From: Actinophytocola sp036402745
GTDB taxonomy: Bacteria; Actinomycetota; Actinomycetes; Mycobacteriales; Pseudonocardiaceae
Direction: 5' to 3'
Length of the DNA stretch: 36,200 bases
NCBI RefSeq assembly: GCF_036402745.1
Contig: NZ_DASWSJ010000128.1
Span: 1 to 36,200 of the forward strand
Under the pieces are notes generated by a model. It searched no databases, was not told the DNA's origin, and saw only the letters and a program-made list of their open reading frames with translations. Of this stretch, positions 32,316 to 36,200 are shown in pieces (positions within the stretch are counted from its first letter, which is position 1; each line of letters starts with the position of its first letter). The translations under genes and the position numbers were made by a program.

Positions 32316-33269
32316 TCAGCCGAACTCGGAGATCTCGAACACGCCGATGTCGTCGGCGCTCGTGCCCTGGTCGGGCACGGTCTGGTTGAGCGATGCCTCG
32401 ACCGCCACCCAGCCGTGGAAGCCACCGTCGCTGTCGATGATCTGCAGCATCGGCTTGACGTGGGAGTTGCCGGTGTAGCAGGTCTCGCCGCGGCCGTCGG
32501 CCAGCGACGTTCGCCAGTGCCACATCGTGTCGCGCCGGTCGGTGCTCGTGGTGTTGGCGGTGGACAGGTAGTACTCGGTGCCGGTGGTCCGCGCGCCGAG
32601 GCAGCGGCTGCTCGCGCACGGGTCCCAGCCCAGGACCCAGAACGGGTTGCCGGATCCCTCGTCCAGGTACGGGGTGCCGGCGTTGGTCTTCCACAGGTGG
32701 TAGTCGTGCTTGAGCTTGGTGTGGTCGAACGCGGCGACCTGGGCCATCGACGCCCGCGCGGTCCACGCCGCGTTGCTGCCGTAGCCGAACCCGTGCGTGG
32801 CCCCGAACGAGCTGCCCTGGTAGGTCAGCTTGGCGAGCTTGCCGCTGATCGGCTGGCTCACCTGCCACTGCTCCCAGCCGTTGCCGGTCCAGGTGATGCG
32901 CAGCGTCGTGCCGGTCACCGTGTACGTGCCGGAGAGGTGGTCGGGCTGGCTGCTCGCCTCGTAGCCGTTCGCCGTCCGCACCACGCAGTCGCGGGCCACG
33001 CAGTTGGCCGCCCGCACGCCGGTGGAGGTCCGGACCACGCGTTCGCGTTGGGACCAATGGAAATGCGACTCGGTGACCTGCCCGCCAGCGGTGAACGAGT
33101 ACGTGCCGAGCCGGACCCAGTTCGTCCGCGAGCTCACCGACAGGCCGCCGATCGCGACCGTGAACCGCGACATCCCACCCGGCGCGGCGCCGGCCGCAAC
33201 GGTGAGGACACCCAGGAGCAGCACGACCGCCCCGGCCACGCCGACGAGACGGATTCCGGCCTTGCGCAT
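32316..33269 (-). CDS. Secreted protein of unknown function
   Basis: A 317-residue protein with a Sec signal peptide (MRKAGIRLVGVAGAVVLLLGVLTVAAGAA, cleavage near residue 29). ATG 33269 has GGAGGG upstream; the frame extends to 33650 but only as a shadow of the MFS gene. The mature part is beta-rich with many Trp, Thr and Ser residues (TYTVTGTTLRITWTGNGWEQWQV) and a few Cys that could pair (CVARDC, CASSRC). I do not recognise a family. It looks like an exported, possibly cell-surface domain protein. Confidence 0.85.
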   Translation of the reverse strand: MRKAGIRLVGVAGAVVLLLGVLTVAAGAAPGGMSRFTVAIGGLSVSSRTNWVRLGTYSFTAGGQVTESHFHWSQRERVVRTSTGVRAANCVARDCVVRTANGYEASSQPDHLSGTYTVTGTTLRITWTGNGWEQWQVSQPISGKLAKLTYQGSSFGATHGFGYGSNAAWTARASMAQVAAFDHTKLKHDYHLWKTNAGTPYLDEGSGNPFWVLGWDPCASSRCLGARTTGTEYYLSTANTTSTDRRDTMWHWRTSLADGRGETCYTGNSHVKPMLQIIDSDGGFHGWVAVEASLNQTVPDQGTSADDIGVFEISEFG

Positions 33270-33477
33270 GCGACCCTCCGAGCCCCGACGCCACCCGGTC
33301 CCGTCAAGGATGGCACCGCCGTCAAGCTTTGACCAACCCCCGAACGACCACGTTATTGAGGAACCTGGCCCCACCAGCCGGGCAGCGCCGAAAAGAAATC
33401 TCGCCGTCGATGTCGAAAGGCGACGTGCCGGTCCGACGTGTTGGTGACAAGCGACGATCGAGACACGAGGACGGGTC

Positions 33478-35037
33478 ATGAACGTGGAGACGAAGACGGT
33501 CGCCGGCCGGCGCGAGTGGATCGGGCTGGCCGTGCTCGCGCTGCCGACCCTGCTGCTGTCGTTGGACATGAGCGTGCTGCACCTCGCGGTGCCACACCTC
33601 GCCGCTGATCTGCGGCCGAGCGGCACCGAGCTGCTCTGGATCATCGACATCTACGGTTTCATGATCGCCGGGTTCCTGGTGACCATGGGGACGCTGGGCG
33701 ACCGGATCGGGCGCCGGAAGCTGCTGATGATCGGCGGCGCCGCGTTCGGCCTGGCCTCGATCGGGGCGGCGTTCGCGACGAGCCCGGCCATGCTCATCGG
33801 GGCGCGGGCCCTGCTGGGGGTCGCCGGGGCGACGCTGATGCCCTCGACGCTGGCGCTGATCAGCAACATGTTCGCCGACCCGAAGCAGCGCGGCACCGCG
33901 ATCGCGGTGTGGATGAGCTGCTTCATGGGCGGGATGGTGATCGGGCCGGTCGTCGGCGGCCTGCTCCTGGACGTCGCCTGGTGGGGCGCGGTGTTCCTGA
34001 TGGCCGTCCCGGTCATGGTGCTGCTGCTGGTCGCCGCGCCGAAGCTGCTGCCGGAGTACCGCGACGAGCAGGCCGGACGGCTCGACCTGGCCAGCGTCGC
34101 GCTGTCGCTCGGCACGATCCTGCCGGTGATCTTCGCGCTGAAGGAGATCGCCAAGGGCGGCCCGGACCTGCGCAACGTCGTCGCGCTGGCGGCCGGCCTG
34201 GGCCTCGGCACGGTGTTCGTGCGGCGCCAGCAGCGACTGGCCGACCCGATGCTGGACCTGAGCCTGTTCCGCAACCGCACGTTCACCGCGGCACTGAGCA
34301 TCATGCTCGTCGGCGCGATCACCATGGGTGGCGTCTTCCTGCTGGTCAGCCAGTACCTCCAGCTGGTCGAGGGCCTCACGGCGTTCCAGGCGGGGCTGGC
34401 GCTGGTGCCGCAGGCCGGTGCCGTAGTGGTCGGGTCGCTGATCGCGCCGCGGCTGGCCCGGCGGATCCGGCCGGAGTTCGTGCTCGGCTTCGGCATGCTC
34501 GTCGCCGCGGTGGGGATCCTGCTGTTCACCCAGCTCGGTGCGGGCAACGGGGTCGTGCTGGTGGTGCTCGGCATGTCGGTCGCCGGGTTCGGGATGGGGC
34601 CGCAGGGCGTGCTGTGCACCGAGATGGTGGTCGGCTCGGTGCCGGCCAGCAGGGCCGGCGCGGCCTCGGCGATGTCGGAGACCAGCGGCGAGTTCGGGAT
34701 CGCGCTGGGGATCGCGGTGTTCGGCAGCGTCGGCACCGCCGTCTACCGCAACGACCTGACCGTGCCCGCGCAGCTCCCCACCCACGCGGCGGCGGAGGCC
34801 ACCGACAGCCTGGCCGGCGCGCTCAACGCCGCCACCGGCCTCGACGGCCGGCTCGCCGAGAGCCTGCTGACCCCGGCGCGGGAGGCCTTCACCAGCGGGC
34901 TGCACACGGTCGCCGCCATCGGCGTCGCCATGGTGGTCACCTTCGCGGTGATCGGCATGGTCGCACTCCGCAAGTCCCGCCCGGCGCAGGCCGAGCCCAC
35001 CCCGGTGACCGAGCCCGAGGTGGCCGTCGCGTACTGA
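33478..35037 (+). CDS. DHA2-family (14-TM) MFS drug exporter
   Basis: A 519-residue transporter close to SmvA/QacA-type proteins. Motif D1 region is LSLDMSVLHLAVPHLAADL, motif A is GTLGDRIGRRKLL, motif B is ALLGVAGATLMPSTLALI, and motif C is GMVIGPVVGGLLLD. Fourteen hydrophobic spans can be counted roughly. The start is ATG 33478, with GAGGACG upstream. It probably exports lipophilic cations or dyes; the substrate is unknown. It is divergent from the secreted protein and followed by a strong hairpin. Confidence 0.95.
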   Translation: MNVETKTVAGRREWIGLAVLALPTLLLSLDMSVLHLAVPHLAADLRPSGTELLWIIDIYGFMIAGFLVTMGTLGDRIGRRKLLMIGGAAFGLASIGAAFATSPAMLIGARALLGVAGATLMPSTLALISNMFADPKQRGTAIAVWMSCFMGGMVIGPVVGGLLLDVAWWGAVFLMAVPVMVLLLVAAPKLLPEYRDEQAGRLDLASVALSLGTILPVIFALKEIAKGGPDLRNVVALAAGLGLGTVFVRRQQRLADPMLDLSLFRNRTFTAALSIMLVGAITMGGVFLLVSQYLQLVEGLTAFQAGLALVPQAGAVVVGSLIAPRLARRIRPEFVLGFGMLVAAVGILLFTQLGAGNGVVLVVLGMSVAGFGMGPQGVLCTEMVVGSVPASRAGAASAMSETSGEFGIALGIAVFGSVGTAVYRNDLTVPAQLPTHAAAEATDSLAGALNAATGLDGRLAESLLTPAREAFTSGLHTVAAIGVAMVVTFAVIGMVALRKSRPAQAEPTPVTEPEVAVAY

Positions 35038-35070
35038 CCCGGAAACCATTCCGGAGCAGCCGACCCGAAC

Positions 35071-35106
35071 CCGCGGGCGCCCGACCACCTGGTCGGGCGC
35101 CCGCGG
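35071..35106 (+). terminator. 16-bp-stem hairpin after the MFS gene
   Basis: Perfect arms CCGCGGGCGCCCGACC (35071-35086) and GGTCGGGCGCCCGCGG (35091-35106) flank the loop ACCT, 33 bases after the stop. No T-tract follows, as is common for terminators in high-GC actinomycetes. Confidence 0.8.
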
Positions 35107-35134
35107 CGCCGGGCGGAGCGATTCTTTCAGGCGT

Positions 35135-35146
35135 AACTGCGCAGTT
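35135..35146. promoter_or_regulatory. 12-bp perfect palindrome AACTGCGCAGTT, candidate MarR operator
   Basis: It lies 41 bases before the MarR start, and a TTGAAA hexamer (35145-35150), a possible -35 box, overlaps its edge. Autoregulation of the MarR-MFS pair is the natural reading, not proven. Confidence 0.55.
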
Positions 35147-35186
35147 GAAACTGGACAGTCTTACCTGACGTTATTACCGTGGTGGT

Positions 35187-35624
35187 ATGGACGAGGTCTC
35201 GGCGTCCGCCGTCCGCGCCGCGCGGGACGTGCGGGTGGTGTTCAGCCGGCTGCGCCGCCGGCTCAGGGAGGTGGCCGCCACCCAGGGCCTCACGCCGTCG
35301 CAGACCTCGGTGCTCAGCCGGCTGGGCAACGACGGCGCCTCGTCGGCCAGCGCTCTCGCCGCCGCCGAGCAGGTCCGGCCGCAGTCGATGGCCACCACGC
35401 TCGCGGCGCTCGACGAGCACGGGCTGATCCACCGCCATCCCGATCCCTACGACGGCCGCCGGCAGCTGGTCACGTTGACCGCCGCCGGCCGCAGGCGCCT
35501 CGAGGGTGACCGGCAGGCCCGGCAGGAATGGCTGGCCCGCGCATTGCAGGACCGCTACACGGACAAGGAGCGCCGGCTCGTCATCGAGGCGCTCGGCCTG
35601 CTGGAACGGCTCACCAGCGAATGA
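35187..35624 (+). CDS. MarR-family transcriptional regulator
   Basis: A 145-residue winged-HTH regulator: the recognition helix region is ASALAAAEQVRPQSMATTLAALDEHGLI, the wing is RHPDPYDGRRQLVTLT, and a C-terminal dimerisation helix follows. The start is ATG 35187. Its stop overlaps the ATG of the MFS transporter that follows (ATGA), so it probably controls that exporter and itself. Confidence 0.94.
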   Translation: MDEVSASAVRAARDVRVVFSRLRRRLREVAATQGLTPSQTSVLSRLGNDGASSASALAAAEQVRPQSMATTLAALDEHGLIHRHPDPYDGRRQLVTLTAAGRRRLEGDRQARQEWLARALQDRYTDKERRLVIEALGLLERLTSE

Positions 35625-36200
35625 TCGCGTCGCTCACGCGGTTCGCACGGTCGCTGCGCCGGCCGCGGGAGGGGTTCGACCGCAGGCTGCTCGCCCCGAT
35701 GATCCTCGGGGCGGTGCTGAACCCGGTGAACTCGTCGATCATCGCGGTGGCGCTGGTGCCGATCGGGGTGGCGTTCGGCGCGCCGCCGTCGCAGACCGCG
35801 TGGCTGGTGTCCGCGCTGTACCTGGCCACCGCGATCGGCCAGCCCGTCGTCGGGCGGCTGGTCGACATCCACGGACCCCGGCCGCTCTACCTCATCGGCA
35901 CCGGCCTCGCGGGGATCGCCGGCGTCCTCGGGACAGTTGCCCCGTCGCTCGGCGTGCTGGTCGTCGCGCGCGTGCTGCTCGGCTTCGGCACGTGCGCCGG
36001 CTATCCGGCCGCGATGTACCTCATCCGCAGCGAGTCGCAGCGCACCGGCCACGACAGCCCCGCCGGGGTCCTGACCACGCTCGCGGTCGCCAGCCAGACC
36101 GTGGCCGTCATCGGTCCCACCGCCGGCGGGCTGCTGATCGGTTTGGGCGGCTGGCGCACCACGTTCGCCGTCAACATCCCGCTGTCCCTGGCCTGCCTCG
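35621..36200 (+). CDS. MFS transporter, cut by the right window edge
   Basis: ATG 35621 overlaps the MarR stop, and the frame is open to the window end (193 codons). At least five hydrophobic spans are visible (MILGAVLNPVNSSIIAVALV, TAWLVSALYLATAIGQPVVG and others). An MFS motif A-like loop (GRLVDIHGPRPLYLIG) and the TM5-like GPTAGGLLIGLGGWRTTFAVNIP are also seen. This arrangement fits a DHA-type exporter under MarR control. The C-terminal half is outside the window. Confidence 0.92.
   Translation, partial: MIASLTRFARSLRRPREGFDRRLLAPMILGAVLNPVNSSIIAVALVPIGVAFGAPPSQTAWLVSALYLATAIGQPVVGRLVDIHGPRPLYLIGTGLAGIAGVLGTVAPSLGVLVVARVLLGFGTCAGYPAAMYLIRSESQRTGHDSPAGVLTTLAVASQTVAVIGPTAGGLLIGLGGWRTTFAVNIPLSLACL

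Overview
The window is very GC-rich, has GTG/TTG starts and many 4-bp start/stop overlaps, and carries an actinobacterial-type hydrogenase locus. This points to a high-GC actinomycete, most likely of the Pseudonocardiales (Amycolatopsis/Pseudonocardia-like). The genus is inference; no rRNA or tRNA gene was found to anchor it.

Left part (1-12324), hydrogenase region. A [NiFe]-hydrogenase small-subunit gene (hhyS copy 1) runs off the left edge on the minus strand. Divergent from it is a set of plus-strand genes: a degenerate ATPase-fold/XRE fusion, a YceI protein, a muconolactone-isomerase-like protein and a second XRE regulator. Then comes the main group 1h ('actinobacterial', oxygen-tolerant, high-affinity) hydrogenase operon: SIS-domain protein, HypC-like chaperone, second SIS-domain protein, hhyS copy 2, hhyL, a NifU/Rieske-like fusion, DUF5947, DUF6084 and a 34-residue membrane microprotein. 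Convergent hypF supplies CN-ligand maturation. hypA, hypB, hypD, hypE and the endopeptidase are not in the window.

Middle (12618-18743), housekeeping-like genes: a CNNM/CorC-type CBS membrane protein, a possible insertion-sequence scar, two unknown minus-strand genes, an alpha/beta hydrolase, small membrane proteins, a PspC protein and a methyltransferase.

Right-centre (18752-30816), the most unusual region. A tightly packed minus-strand operon (27391 down to 19790, possibly reaching an AraC gene at 18752) encodes a toluene-4-/isoprene-monooxygenase-type soluble diiron monooxygenase in the order A-B-D-E-C(Rieske)-reductase. It is preceded by a DJ-1/PfpI protein and two SnoaL/NTF2-fold proteins. 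It is followed by a fusion of a ribosomal-protein-L22-like domain to a DUF59/MIP18 Fe-S assembly domain, and by an ABM-fold monooxygenase. The reductase is a ferredoxin-NAD(P)+ reductase of the putidaredoxin-reductase type, not the TmoF type. A second AraC regulator, divergent to nothing but next to a second DJ-1 gene, has a pair of direct repeats spaced 21 bp in its own promoter. A matching pair lies in the divergent promoter that drives the monooxygenase operon. An SDR dehydrogenase and a divergent TetR gene follow, with a near-perfect 18-bp palindrome between them.

Right end (31149-36200): a DUF6098 protein, a hemerythrin-like protein, an unknown secreted protein, a 14-TM MFS exporter ending in a strong hairpin, then a MarR regulator overlapping an MFS transporter cut by the right edge.
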